NCBI GenBank assembly: GCA_013397795.1
Contig: VZTJ01001765.1
Location: 310,001 to 374,000 of the forward strand
From: Orthonyx spaldingii
Taxonomy: Eukaryota; Chordata; Aves; Passeriformes; Orthonychidae
Length of the DNA: 64,000 nucleotides
Direction: 5' to 3'
The translations under genes were made by a program, and so were the position numbers. Within the stretch, counting starts at the first letter, position 1. Each line of letters starts with the position of its first letter. The notes beneath the pieces were generated by a model that made no database searches, was not told the origin of the DNA, and saw only the letters and a list, made by a program, of their open reading frames with translations. This document shows, in pieces, positions 1 to 12,000 of the stretch.

Positions 1-2854
1 CCTGTCTAGTCTTGTGCCTAGGAAGTAACAGAGGTGGGAAGCTAATAAGGGAATATAGTTCTCACCTGTCAATTACAGAGCATACAAAATTCCTGATGGA
101 AAGGTTAAAATCAGCATTCACACTCTAAAGTGCAAACATCAAATTTACAACAGTTGTGAAGCCTTCCCACTTGGCATTTGTGAACTTCTAAATTTGTCCA
201 TGTGATTTTTTTTTCCTTTGCTTTCTTTAGCAGTTTTAAATGAGACCATACTGAAGAGAAATAGATTATTAGCCTGTTGATTTCCAAAATGAGAAGTTCT
301 TTAACTAAGAAGGCAATATTTTCTTCAAGTAGAGGCAGGATATACTCTGTTGTGAAATGTATTTTCTTAATTTTATTTTTTAAACTTACTACAATTTGAA
401 AACCATGTAGCTCTTTAAAAATGTCACAATCTCTTACTCCACAGAGAGTACTCCCAGTAAAGAAGAGCCCTCTTTAGATCAAATCACTTCCAAATCTACA
501 ACTGATAACAGCAATTTTCATATTTGTATGCTTTAGAAAAAACGCAGTAACCTCCCTCACAAAATGGATGAATATCTATAGTTTGTAAAGAAAATTCACA
601 ATTTCCTTTACCTCCCCCATATCTAAATATGCAATTCCAGAAAACTACTATTACCTGCCAGATTTTCCTCTTGGTTCCCAGAATTCAGAACTGCTTTTAG
701 ATTAGTTGTGACTACCTGTTGATAAAAACCATCTTGACAACAAAAATGCTACACTCATGAAGGCAGTCACTGGTGCACTATTAGTCTGAAAATACACAGA
801 CTACTACAATATTGAATAGTACGCACTGAAGTATAAGATGCAATTTCTTTTTTGTCTTTTAGGGATAACATCTCCTAAGTTTAGTTCTTTTACTTAGGAC
901 CTCTTCATCTGCCTATAGTATTTTTGACAGACTTGACCTTACCCCTCTTTTTACAGGATCATTTATGTATTAGGTGTTCTAACAGATTCATTCAGCAGCT
1001 AATAAATATAAAAAATATTTAGCACACTTGGGATGAAAAGCACTTCTGAAAAGTACTGGTCTAGCACAGTGCTGTATTCCAGTCTGGTTTTTCTTGCAAC
1101 AAGCATTATTCAGAAGTCTTATTCCAGATTCAGGCAGTTCTGTTCCATATACTGCATGCAAACATATCAGGACAAGTATTTTGCTTTTATGGGCCCAACC
1201 TTATACACAAGGTAGTAAGCACCTTCTTTACCTATTATACATATTGTTGACTTCAAGACATAACAAACTCTGCCAGGGAATCTTAGGGTTTAGGATATAA
1301 GAAGGTAACAATTTTTTCTCAGATCTCAAAACATCTCTCTTTAAAAGCCTGTTCTCTTGCAAACACAGAATTCCTGTCCTATACATGTCCTATATATTTC
1401 CTATAGGGCATACTTTACACAAGGCAAAGGAAGAAGAAAGCACCAGAAGATTGATTCTGTTAATATTAAAATGATTTTAAGGTATTTTATGGCTTCCATG
1501 GACAGTAACACCAGAGATAAATACTGCTGCCTTTTTTCTCTGCTACTGTCACATTTTTCAAGTGAGTGCATGTCAACCAGAAAACATACATAAAACAGAT
1601 GGCACGTTACAGAAATTTCGTAGCACCTTCTCCAGATCTATCAAAGAAGACAGCAAATTAATTTTAAGAGCAGCACTTATATTATTTGCATATCTGCACA
1701 CAAATCTCTGACGTATTTGCAGAATAAAAAGAACTACGAGTCTGCAGGCAAACTGCAAATGCTTATAACTGCCAAGAAAATATGTTGTCTGTGAGTAGCA
1801 GAAATAAGGCAGGCTGGTTTCCTAAGAACTTGTGATCTAAATGCCATTTGCTATATACCATATAAATCCAGATTCCCTTTGGTAACTGCATAAGGAAGAG
1901 AGCTACAGCTAATACAAAACCATGCATGTAGAAGCACCAGAACAACCTGCCTTCTCCTCAGTGGGGGTAATAACCTTAGCCTCCTCTTTGCCTGGCTGCT
2001 AATGTTTGCTTAAATTAGAGATAATTTAAAAATTTTCTTTTTGTTACATTGTGTTTATTTTTCTACTACCCTCTTATCACACTTTTCATACACAGGTTAA
2101 ACAGGTTTAAGAGGAGGAACCTGAAAATGGGCAGACTGAAGGATGATATTGTCTTTTGATCATATAAAAATTGCTCGTCAGTGGCAGATAATCTTAATAC
2201 CATTTTGAAAATTTCAAGACATCGATGCACATCAACTTTCAAGTTTCCTTCCCTTTTCATTTCTCTTTTAAACTTTATTTGCTAAAAATGGATGTAACAG
2301 AATGAAATTATAAAATGGCAACACTTTCAGTTTTAAACCACAACTATTTAACAACAAAAATATTTACAACACCTTAACATAGTTCTTAATAGGTTGTGCA
2401 ATCTCTGACCAAATATACCACAGTAGTAACAATTTTAAAAATTACGTGAGAGCATGGTGGTATTTACAGCACACAAATAAACAGCACTCAGAAATCTGCC
2501 TGGGTGTGAGCAGGGTCAGGCCACAGAAAACATCACATCTCCTACACAGGTTCACATATTCTGACTGAGAGCTGTGGAAAGAATGGCAACACAACACCTT
2601 AATTAAAAGGAATATTAAAAGAGCTATAGTGGCTACACGAAGAAAAAAGTGTCTCTTTTATACAGATTATATTTAACAAATTCAGAATAGTGTGCTGGTG
2701 AAAATAAAATGTACAGGACACATAGTATCAGAGATGGCTAATGTTTTTCATGTAAGTCCAGATTCAATTAATTTTTTTTTTTATCTATGAGAACAACAAC
2801 TTGCATTCCAGAAATAAGCAGGGCCTAAGTAAGTATTGTATCCTTTCAACTTAC

Positions 2855-2960
2855 ATAATTCCTTATTTTCTATTGCCAGAGAAAGTATCATGAACAGCAA
2901 CAGCGCCGGAAAAGTGAAAGTAGCTGAGAATGTCCCGACCACGTCACCATTTGAGCTCAT
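2855..2960 (-). other. Weak candidate coding exon, small single-span membrane protein
   Basis: On the minus strand an ATG with a favourable A at -3 (codon at 2958-2960) opens a frame of 35 codons. A hydrophobic run at about residues 13-30 follows a short polar start (MSSNGD) and is followed by a charged stretch (ENKE). The frame meets a perfect splice-donor core GTAAGT at 2849-2854. The segment has CpG dinucleotides that are rare nearby. I do not recognise the protein, and a GTAAGT core is expected several times by chance in this window. The open frame continues past the donor to 2781, so splicing is not forced. This is a candidate only. Confidence 0.15.
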
Positions 2961-4574
2961 TTTCCTCTTATCTTTGAAAAGTTTGTCATTGGAAATACAA
3001 AGGCTGAGGTGACACAATTTAGAATTTATGGAATGTATCCACTAGTGTGAATTTTTATTGTAAGATGCAATGTTAAAAATCTCATAGAAATCCAAAGGCT
3101 GCTTCTGCAAACTATCAGATAAAGTCATCCAATCGAAGAAAGCACACTGTTGAGATTAACCTATCTGAAATAAAAGAATAAACTAGTAACTTCAATTTAT
3201 TTAATAAAATTTATTTTCATTGGGTACTCAGAGCTAGTCATAGTATCAAGACTAGTTGTAGTTTCAATTCATATATTCTAATTAACTCCTGAGTGTATAT
3301 TCTTAGCAGGTAAGAGCAAGAGCACACTTATTTTATTCCAATTATTTCGATTCACCAATATCCCATAAGTAGCCTATTTCTCATCCACCCACCAAGAGCT
3401 GCCTTCTGCTTCTTTACCACATCAGAAAACACCAGTGCAATGTATTTGTTCCTGTTTTCTCTTAATACAGCAGACAAGCTATCAAATTCATAGACTATGA
3501 AGACAAGACTGCAGTGATTAGTTTGACTCCGCATATATCTGCCCTGCACATCTGATGAACGTTTTGGGAGAAAAGTACAGGGAAAGCATAAGCATATTTT
3601 TTCAAGACAGTAAAATTTAACATCCACCTATATGAACATCTCATAGCAAGCTTTTCAACCTGGGCTTTACTGAATCTCAGGGCAGAGCAAATCTTCTCTC
3701 CCTTTCCCTTCCGAAAAAGTGTTACGAAGTGCCAGAATGGTATCCTCACAGATTGACAGAAAAGTACTATTACAAAAAAGGAGCTAAGCTACTGGAACAA
3801 CAGAAAAGAAAAGTTCAGGTGACCTATTGAAAAACAGAGTGATCATAAACACAGAAATACAAGTTAGACATGTGAATCTATGATTTTTATTTTTCTAGAA
3901 AACAGAGAAGCAGTAATATTAGTTATAAACCAGATGTAAAGGAGGGCTGTTGTAATGATAAAGAAAAGTAAGACATTGCAGGGGAAGTGAAAAGACCTTT
4001 TTGACTAGCTTAGCAAAAAAAAAGCATTAGATGGTAGCTGCTGGTGTGTTTATGTAAATACAGCAGCAAAACAAATATCAGAGGGAAAAGATACAGAATA
4101 GTGTTGCAGGAGAAAAATAACGGTGAGGTAATCATAAGAAAATGAGAAACAGAAGAGAAGAAATTTTCGAAGAGTTAGAGAGCTGAGCCCTCAAATAACC
4201 CTTCTATAAGAACAGTGAGGAAAGCACACAGACTCATTCTCAACAGATTTAAGGATAGATTAAATGACATGGAAATTGCTCTTGAAGACCTGAAACATTG
4301 CATACCACAGTAGTTGATGCTGTAAAATTTATGTTAAGAGTTTCTCTGAAGGCTATGAACTTTTCTACTCCCCCAGGGTTTCTCCCATTTCCTAACAGCA
4401 ATTAAATGAGCCATTTTTTTCTGTGTATCCATTAGTCTAGTGGGTTATGTCTCTCTCAAATGATTTATCATTTAAATTTTACAATATTTGTGCAGCCTTA
4501 GGCTACAAATTCTGCACTGGGTTTTAATCTAATATTTAACAAGCTTGAGTTTCAACTCCATCCCACTGTCAGTG

Positions 4575-4592
4575 TGATCACTGCAGTGATCA
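4575..4592. repeat. 18-bp perfect palindrome
   Basis: TGATCACTGCAGTGATCA is its own reverse complement, with 9-base arms and no spacer. About a quarter of one such site is expected by chance in 64 kb of even composition, so it is mildly unusual. No neighbouring feature explains it. Confidence 0.9.
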
Positions 4593-4936
4593 GGTGAACT
4601 TCAGAAGAAAAACATCAAGCCATTGAAGATAATCAACTCTGGAGATGCAGCAGCATTTAGCAATACTTCTAATTGTTTGTACCCAATAAAAAAATTAAGT
4701 TGCTTGAAGCTACAAATACTAAGCACTTGATGGATTTTTTTTCTTTGGGCTCTTGTTATTAGAGATAACTTAGTTTGTGTTTTGTGTGGGTTTTTTTCCC
4801 CAACAAGGGAAACACATAGACAAGGTATGGCGCTGGAGGAGATCCAGGATCAGATTACAAAGCCAGCTGTCTCATCAAGGATTTTGGGTTCATCTTCTGA
4901 GTTCAAGTAAAAGCAACTAAAGGTCATCCCCAGGAC

Positions 4937-5231
4937 TGGACCAGGGGAGTGACGCAAGCCAAGATCAACAGAAATCAGGAGAAAATATCGGCAGCACTCA
5001 CACGACCAATGCTGGGGATGTTGGCAGGCCTCAGCAGCACCAACTGCTCCATCATCAGCCTCTGCCTCATCTCTTACAACACAACCTTTTCTATTACCCA
5101 CACAGCACATACTCCTCCCCGCACCATGACTGGCTCTCTTAACTGTCCCACCCCAGGGCCACAGCTGCAACTTACTCAGGTAGAGGCCACACAGCTGAAA
5201 CCCATCTAAGCTGAGGTTATGTTTTCCCACA
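4937..5231 (-). repeat. 3' LTR of the endogenous retrovirus
   Basis: This LTR starts at 5231 right after the polypurine tract and is proposed to end at 4937 (GGTCCA). It matches the 5' LTR well over about 5000-5231, but only loosely over 4937-5000, where the 5' LTR has several unlike bases. The equal 295-bp lengths support the boundary; the poor U5-end match and absent target duplication count against it. A 141-codon open frame on the minus strand (4850-5275) runs through the tract, this LTR and the flank. It resembles no protein I know and is probably chance. Confidence 0.75.
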
Positions 5232-5247
5232 ATTCCCCCCTTGTTTT
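5232..5247 (-). other. Polypurine tract of the retroviral element
   Basis: On the minus strand, AAAAACAAGGGGGGAAT directly abuts the TGTGGG start of the 3' LTR. An A/G run ending at the 3' LTR edge is where retroviruses prime plus-strand DNA synthesis. Its exact placement fixes the 3' LTR start at 5231 and confirms the minus orientation of the element. Confidence 0.8.
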
Positions 5248-5320
5248 TCTTTTCAATTACAAATATTTTGTACAATTTCCACTACTTTTAAATTATACAA
5301 TACATACTATTAAGATTTTC

Positions 5321-5398
5321 ACAACTCTATATTAACATTCAACTCTATATTTTTAAATACACAACTTACAACTCTATATTCTTTTACAATTCTATATG
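5321..5398 (-). repeat. Four interspersed 13-bp repeats near the retroviral 3' end
   Basis: Plus-strand ACAACTCTATATT or close variants occur at 5321-5333, 5339-5351, 5368-5380 and 5386-5398. The start-to-start spacings are 18, 29 and 18 bases. They lie just upstream of the polypurine tract in the element's own orientation. They may be expansion of a simple motif or a retained functional 3' segment; the sequence alone does not decide. Confidence 0.75.
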
Positions 5399-5720
5399 CT
5401 TAAACAATTACTTGTAACAACCCTTGGAAATTTGCACAACTTATAATCGCTTGCCCTAGCACAGCTGCCTCTGCACTGCTGCCACTTCTTTTGTAGTAAT
5501 CACAACAGAATGTTCAAAATGGATTCTTCTTCCAATATTTGAGTCCCCACATCTACTCGGGCAGTTGCGCCTGGCCCCCACATTTCAGTTCCCAGCCGCT
5601 CACCTGAGGACAAGGTGTCTCTGCTTTTGCAGACCATCTGGATTTCAGGCTCTCACTGCCTTTTCTGCTAGGCTGGGCTCCACCATTGGCTGCTCTCCTC
5701 CGCAGTCCCAGACCCTCTAC

Positions 5721-5734
5721 AATGGGGTCACCAA
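5721..5734 (-). other. Retroviral primer-binding site, tRNA-Trp type
   Basis: Minus-strand TTGGTGACCCCATT lies just inside the 5' LTR. The first ten bases after the leading T match the site complementary to the CCA end of tRNA-Trp, used as primer by alpharetroviruses (established knowledge). The remaining bases have diverged, which fits an old copy that has lost CpG sites. Confidence 0.7.
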
Positions 5735-5741
5735 TTAACAG

Positions 5742-6036
5742 TGGACTCACAACTGCTATCCTTTGCAAACTCAACCTTATCACATCAGGGTGAGCATTTG
5801 TCAGCAGCGCTCACACAACCAACACCAGGGATGTTGGCAGACAGCAGCAACATCAACTGCTTCATCATCTGCCTCATTTCTTGCAACACAACCTTTTATA
5901 TTACCCACGAACGCTTTCTCCTCCCTGCACCACGACTGGCTATCTTAACTGTCCCACCCAGGGCCACAGCTGCAACTTATTCAGGTAGAGGCCACACAGC
6001 TGAAACCCATCTAAGCTGAGGTTATGTTTTCCCACA
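5742..6036 (-). repeat. 5' LTR of the endogenous retrovirus
   Basis: This LTR starts at 6036 with TGTGGGAAAACATAACC and is proposed to end at 5742 with GTCCA, 295 bp in all. A TATA box (TATAAAAGG on the minus strand) lies at 5892-5900. No AATAAA is obvious downstream of it. Seven bases (CTGTTAA) separate the proposed LTR end from the primer-binding site, more than the usual zero to three, so the true end may be a few bases further in. By eye it is about 90% identical to the 3' LTR over the outer 230 bp, with a 6-bp indel, and less similar in the last 65 bp. Confidence 0.8.
5892..5900 (-). promoter_or_regulatory. TATA box in the 5' LTR
   Basis: TATAAAAGG on the minus strand sits about 135 bp inside the LTR, a normal place for a retroviral core promoter. 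The matching position in the 3' LTR (about 5085-5093) reads TAGAAAAGG, so that copy has lost the canonical TATA. Transcription of this old copy is not implied. Confidence 0.5.
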
Positions 6037-9000
6037 AGAAAGCAGAACATTAAACGTATTAGTGAGTTAATAAAACTGCAGGAATCCCAGTGACAATCAA
6101 GTGCAACTCCAGACAAAATGGTGTTAAATCATATGCAGCTATAATATTTCAAAGCCTGAAAGTGTAATCATAGAAAAATAACACCAGTTAGCACATAAAC
6201 TAGAACATAAACATGTATTGTAGACAAGAAACTCTACTACAGGCAAGGACTTGAATAAAAAGACATTATCTCTTGTTTTTTTACAAAATTAGCACCTGGG
6301 CCTAGTCTGGTGTATCCATCCCCTTTGGTTTGCTTGCTAAATAAATAACTTCAGACAGAAGAGTCTCCTGTAAGTATTTACACAATAACCATTTATTTAG
6401 CAGAGGTATATGCAAAGCTCTGAACTGAGGCCCTACAAACACCATATTGAGTTATAAAAGGCATCATTTTGTACTGTTATCAGAGATGATGAAAAGATGT
6501 TGACATTAAAATTCAATTGTAGCTATTTAATTATTGGACATAAGGGTGTCCGTTCATGCAAAGGGGTCTTTAAACTATTGTCTTTCACAATTAGAAGATT
6601 GAATATTTAAACAAATCAGTATAATTCAATCATGTAAAATGAGAATGAGTAAAAAATAATTGTATTAAACTCCTAATATATTTAGTGTAAATAAGTATTG
6701 TATACATGACAACGTTAACTGTTTTACTCTATTTTTCCCTAAATCTCATTATGAAGTAAATTATATCCATATGTTTACAATTTTCAATTCATTAAATGTG
6801 AATTCTTGATAGTTTATGGGAAAATTCTTCATGAAAGTGGAAAAAACCAGTATTATAAAAAGTGCTTGCAATAATCCTTAAAAATAGGACAGTTCCTCTT
6901 TGTCCAAAACATAAGTACTTCTTAAGATATCTGTTTTGTACTAGTACTCTTAAGCTTCCTTAAAACTAGTGGTAGTACAAAGCAGACTGTTTCAAAATAG
7001 AAACACTTCAAGGAGCGATTTTCAACTCTACCTAGGGAAAAAAAAGGAACAAACACCCAATAGCAGAAGTGGTCAAGAAAAACAAAGTGCATTACGATAA
7101 ATCCTACTGCTTGTTTAAAAAGCAACTACCACCATATTGTTTTCTTTTTACAATCAACTTTTCATTATCAGAAGTAAAATAATACCTCAAGTAATGGAGG
7201 GAAAAAGCCCTGCAGACAGTTATTTCTGAGCATGCATGACACATGAATTGACATAGCCCAGTCTCCTCACTGGGTTCAACCCAGGCTATCGCACACTGTT
7301 TCTGGTAGGTCTTACTTGCCCAGACGCAGCGTTTGATTGGCAAAAGCTCTGTTTGAACTGAAGAGTCCAGCTAAATCTAGACCATAAGGCAGAGACATCA
7401 CATTAGCACCACCAGTGCCAGCTTGGATGCAGCAGGACTAGCACTGAGGCACATATATTAAATCCTGATCAACATTCACTGACTCTATACACTCTAATGC
7501 CACTATATAAGCTTAGGTCAGGAAACACCAAGACAGACCCACCTAAGCTAACTTTACATGGTGCCAACTCAGCCATGGCAGGGTTTATTAGCTCAGATTT
7601 GCAGTGGCGTAAAGGCATCTAAAGCACCTTCGAGCTCCTGGAAGAAATACAGTCACATTCACACAAAGCTGAACTAGTCATGCTGTTTCAGATTTTTGCT
7701 GGCTTTCCACTGCTCCACAATTATCACAAGCAGTGGGAAACTGTTTCTACACAATGATCTGGAAATGTACCACAGGTCTTTCCAGAACACTGAGCTGCCA
7801 TCCATGAAAAACTGCTGATACTAAATCCTACAGAGCAACGCACAGATTCTAAAAAACAGGATTTTCAATATTGTTTACATTTCATTCACTGTTGTCTCTA
7901 CTGGTGGCAGTGGTGAAGATCTCAGTGGGGCAAGTTCCACTCAGGTGTCATGGGAGGAGAAGATATCTCACCAGAAAGCCTGTAGTTCATGAAACAACCG
8001 TAAAAGAAACATAGTTTTATCCCTTACCCCCAATCTCTAAAACCTTTCCTTTTCTTTGAGTTAAGCTTTTTTCCAATGTTTTGTTTATTTTAACATTATG
8101 CCTATAAACTGTGCCTATTTTAACAGCTCTGGAGCTGACCACTTTTCAGTGAACTGGCTCAAAGAACTGACATCATCAATCCTTCATCTCAGGGTTCATT
8201 TGTTTCCACGTGTCTGTTCCTAATGCTTATGAACAAACTTTGAAAATGGGAACCAAAGCCTCTTGTCATTTCTTCCAGCTGGGAGGATCCTGAAAAAGCT
8301 TTAAATAGTTGGAACTGAGTCAATTATCTCAGCGAGCTGTGAAAAACCTGAAAATCAGTTTAAATGCTAAGTGTTTTCATCACTCACTCATTCAACTAAT
8401 TATTAAAATTACAATCTCAAATGATTCCAGAGTACTACAAGTCATGCTTCATATACCACTTGAAACATATGCTCCACCAAACCTGAAATACAGAAAATAA
8501 AAATAGGGAGACTAAAAATAAGCTAAGAAACTATACCAGGAGTAAGCTTTACATTTGTGTACCTTTGTTTATGCTCACTTATGGAGCTGCAAAATTCAAG
8601 ACTATGAAGTCTTGATTGCCAGTCCTTGATTTCAGGTCTTGATTACAGAGTGAAGTTTGTTGTTCATTCCCTTTCTGGCAGCTTGCTATGCTTTCACAAT
8701 CAGGTATTTTAAACAACAATTCTGTGTGGCAAATCATGAATTGCATATAAAATATTTTTTTAGTTTAAAATTTGCTTACTTTAATAGCAGGTGTAAGGCA
8801 GTAATAAAAGTATCTTCTAGCCTATGCAAACCTCATCTGACAGGAGCCCAGAGAACTGCAGCCCAGTGTTTCCACCTGTGAATGTTCCTCCAAGTGTTTA
8901 AGCACGTTTGCTCCTATCATTCTATTTGTGCTGAACTCTTTTTTGAGCTACTGTATTTTAGCCATGCTCAAAATTGCATTCCTTATTAGTTAAAATGGAA

Positions 9001-12000
9001 TTAGAACTACTGTTGCATTAGGTAGCCTAGATTATTTCTCCTGTTTGTCTTAGCTACCTAAACATGGCTTCTGACATAATCTTGTTGCTGGTTTACTTTA
9101 CTTACTTCATCTTTAAGGGACTCACAGTCACTTCTATTCCTAAACACCTTTGCAAGGTACAAATGTTGCCATCTTACTGCTATCCCTGTTTGTTTGATGT
9201 GAATAAATACATCCTCTTTTTCTTCTCCTGAACAGAGAAAAAAAATATATATTCTGGAAAGAAAAAATTATATATTCTGGAAGTAATCTTGTCACACTGA
9301 TATTTGACTCCTTATTCCTAACTTTTAGTTCCCTCTCTTTGCTGATTCCAAATCTTTAACTATATTTAACTCTAAGCCTACAGCAAGCAATAAAATGGGA
9401 GAAGTCTTTAAAGCCTATACAGCCTGTCATGTCTCATATGTTTGCTTATCCAGGCAATGAATCAAATCAATCAATCAGCTGTCAGGACCATACCAAGCCA
9501 TGCTGGCATTTGTAGGAGAATGACACCCCATATGAACACTCCACGTAAATTTCTTGCAGCTCAAAAGAAACCCAGCAGATGCCACATTGGTAACATGGCA
9601 ACGTGGAGCACCCTGCCAAGGGTTCTCCCTCACCAGTTTCTGCCCTACGCACCCAGCCAAGGCAGCAGTCCTAGAAATGAGACAAGCAGAGCAGCAGAAC
9701 AATACTGAGAGGTTCCTGTTGACAGAGTCCACAGAACAGTATGCCTGGGAAATCACAGACCCCTCCTGCCTGACTCCACGGGTTTGGTGCCTCTGCCTGC
9801 TGGTGTACTGCAGCACTTGGCATTACAGCCTCAGATCCAGGCTCAGGCTGTGTGCATGTGTGGCTGTCTCAGTTAGGAAGGCTAAACAGGTTATGATCCA
9901 TTTTCTGGGCTCATTTCTGGCCACTGTTAGAGCCCTATCAAGAATAATGTTCTTGTGAGTGTTCTGAAACTCCAAGTCATAAATGTATACTGGCTTTCCT
10001 TATTTGCTCTGAGTTCTTCTTGCTTGATTAACAATGAAGGGAAGGATGACTAGAACAACAGGATTATCATTATTTTTTACTGCACCATCAGTAATCCTCA
10101 TGGTTCACAACCAACCAACAAAAATAGATACAAATGGTATATGCCATTGAAAAGTTTGGTGTTATTTTCTATCATTATATAATTACTTTTGTCCTCATTG
10201 AAACCTTTGAGCTGTTACATTTTAAACCAGCCATTTGAAGATTATAAAAATAGGAATGGACATCAGGGTAATTTAACTGGGAAAGAAGAAAACACTTTTC
10301 TACCAAATGTTTTTTCTCTTTTTTTAGTGTATTCTAAAATCTGCAATATTATTAAATTCTCCTTAAATTGGCTGGTGAGTGAATGGGAGACTGAATGGAT
10401 TGCACAATTTCCTAGTTTATTCTGCAATTCTTCTTAAAATCAGTAGTCATTAAAAAAAACCTAAAAAGGTCTTCAAATTCATAGGTATGCATGACATCCA
10501 TGTTTGCCATGCAGTTTTCACGAATTCCACTAATGAATTCTGTGTATTTACACAAGTGTGATAAGAAATCATAACAGGTATTGAAAATGTTCCTAAGTAC
10601 CTGAAAAAAAAATATCTAAATGTCTTAGTGAAAACTATCAACATAATCACTATTAAACAACCAAAGCCCACATGTGCAACCTCATCAGTTCATTGAGAAC
10701 AGCCATTTTGCTTCTCCAAAGAACTGTTCCATGAATATGGAGCAGGTAAGCAACTAAATTTTTAAAAGTGTCAACATTTATAATTTCAACAGTGAATAAG
10801 GCTTTCAGCATTGCTATGACAGAAAGAATCTGATTGCCATACATCCTAAACATGTTTTTTAAACTCTTCAGTAACGAGGTCTACTTTTGCCTATAAAAAT
10901 TAAATGCTGTCCATCCATTTCTCTCTGCTGAATTCCCTTTTCCCCTCCTCACGTTTCCTTCCTAATACTGTTTTTTTAACCTGATGACCAACTTCAAGTG
11001 AATTTTACAAAATTACAGCTGTCAAAGCTTGTAAATAATTGCAGAAAATTAGAGACATGAAAGATAGTATATAGAAAGAATGGGAAATCAATGGTTGGAG
11101 AGAAAAAAGGCAAATTAATGCCCTTTCAAAGATAGGACTCTTATCTGTTCTAGTCCATCACCAGTCCAGCAGCAGTCAATCATCCAACATGCACACAGCC
11201 TTGAATCACTGCAAACACAGGATCAGTCTGGAATTACTGTGTGACTTCATGGTGCCATTTTTCAGCTTGCTAGTGGATTTATAATTTAGTATTTGACTAA
11301 TTCCAAATGAAGTAATACTTAGAACAATGCAAAACAACTACACAAACAGAAAACACTGAAAGCCAAGAAATATTTCTAATGCTCGACAGCCCAAAACGTG
11401 TTGGCGCAATTATGAATGTCAAAGTTGGTGTTCAACTACTTAATGTATACATATTCAGCAATGCATTAAAAAACTCAGTATCAAAATGAGTATCATTCAA
11501 AGGGAAGTTAAAATGTATTATGGATAATGAGAAAAGTTCTAAATTGAGACAGAACAGTGCTATTTTAGGAAGTGAACAGATGGCTGCAGAAGAGCAGACC
11601 TAAAAACCAAGAACAATGTAGGGAGTCAAAGCAGGGGGCTGGAATGAGGTATAACTGGAGAACTTGCTTTTCTTATTTTATTGCACACTTTTGACAAGCT
11701 GAAGATACTACAAATCTACAACAGAGAAGACATGAATTACATTTTTGGGTATTTTAATGACTTGCAGAGCAGTGTTAGCTATTTTGTTCCTCCTCTCTGG
11801 ACATACAAACGTTCATATGCAATCATTTAGAAAAATCTCTTTACTTTGCAAAACTTCATATACTTTTCTAGGATGTCAGAAATATCAGGGAAACTAAAAA
11901 TTGGGTCCAAAATGTGGCTTATTTGCTTTAAAAAATTTCAATACAAATATTTGTATTATGAACTTCTAAAGAATTTGCTAAAGTCAAAACAGTGCATACA

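Larger units (their letters stand above)
1..4936. other. Unique AT-rich DNA, no gene recognised
   Basis: No repeat family or convincing exon was recognised in this stretch. Open frames are short (up to about 90 codons) and their products look random. Two small items inside it are listed separately: a weak candidate coding exon near 2855-2960 on the minus strand and an 18-bp perfect palindrome at 4575-4592. The last 130 bases (about 4800-4936) are richer in G and C than the surroundings and may belong to the adjoining retroviral element, but I could not show that. Confidence 0.6.
5232..5741 (-). other. Retroviral interior, leader joined to 3' end, no genes
   Basis: This interval of about 510 bp contains the primer-binding site and a relatively GC-rich leader-like part (about 5540-5720). 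It then changes abruptly to an A/T-rich part (about 5240-5430) leading to the polypurine tract. No reverse transcriptase, integrase, capsid or envelope motifs were found in any frame. The composition change near 5430-5540 is a plausible deletion junction between leader and 3' region. A 76-codon frame at 5553-5783 on the minus strand crosses the LTR boundary and is probably accidental. Confidence 0.6.
4937..6036 (-). mobile_element. Endogenous retrovirus, coding-free provirus with both LTRs
   Basis: Read on the minus strand, the order is 5' LTR (5742-6036), primer-binding site (5721-5734), about 0.5 kb interior, polypurine tract (about 5232-5247) and 3' LTR (4937-5231). Both LTRs start TGTGGG and can be bounded at 295 bp ending in CA. 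The primer-binding site starts TTGGTGACCCC, which is the start of the tRNA-Trp site used by alpharetroviruses such as avian leukosis virus. That suggests a class II avian element. The interior has no gag, protease, pol or env remnant that I can see, so it is either an internally deleted copy or a non-autonomous family carried by another virus. No clear target-site duplication flanks it (AGGAC against AGAAA). It is old and non-functional. Confidence 0.85.

Noticed and set aside
4850..5275. 141-codon minus-strand frame across the retroviral tract, 3' LTR and flank
   Set aside because: It crosses non-coding retroviral signals and matches no protein that I know; most likely chance in GC-richer DNA.
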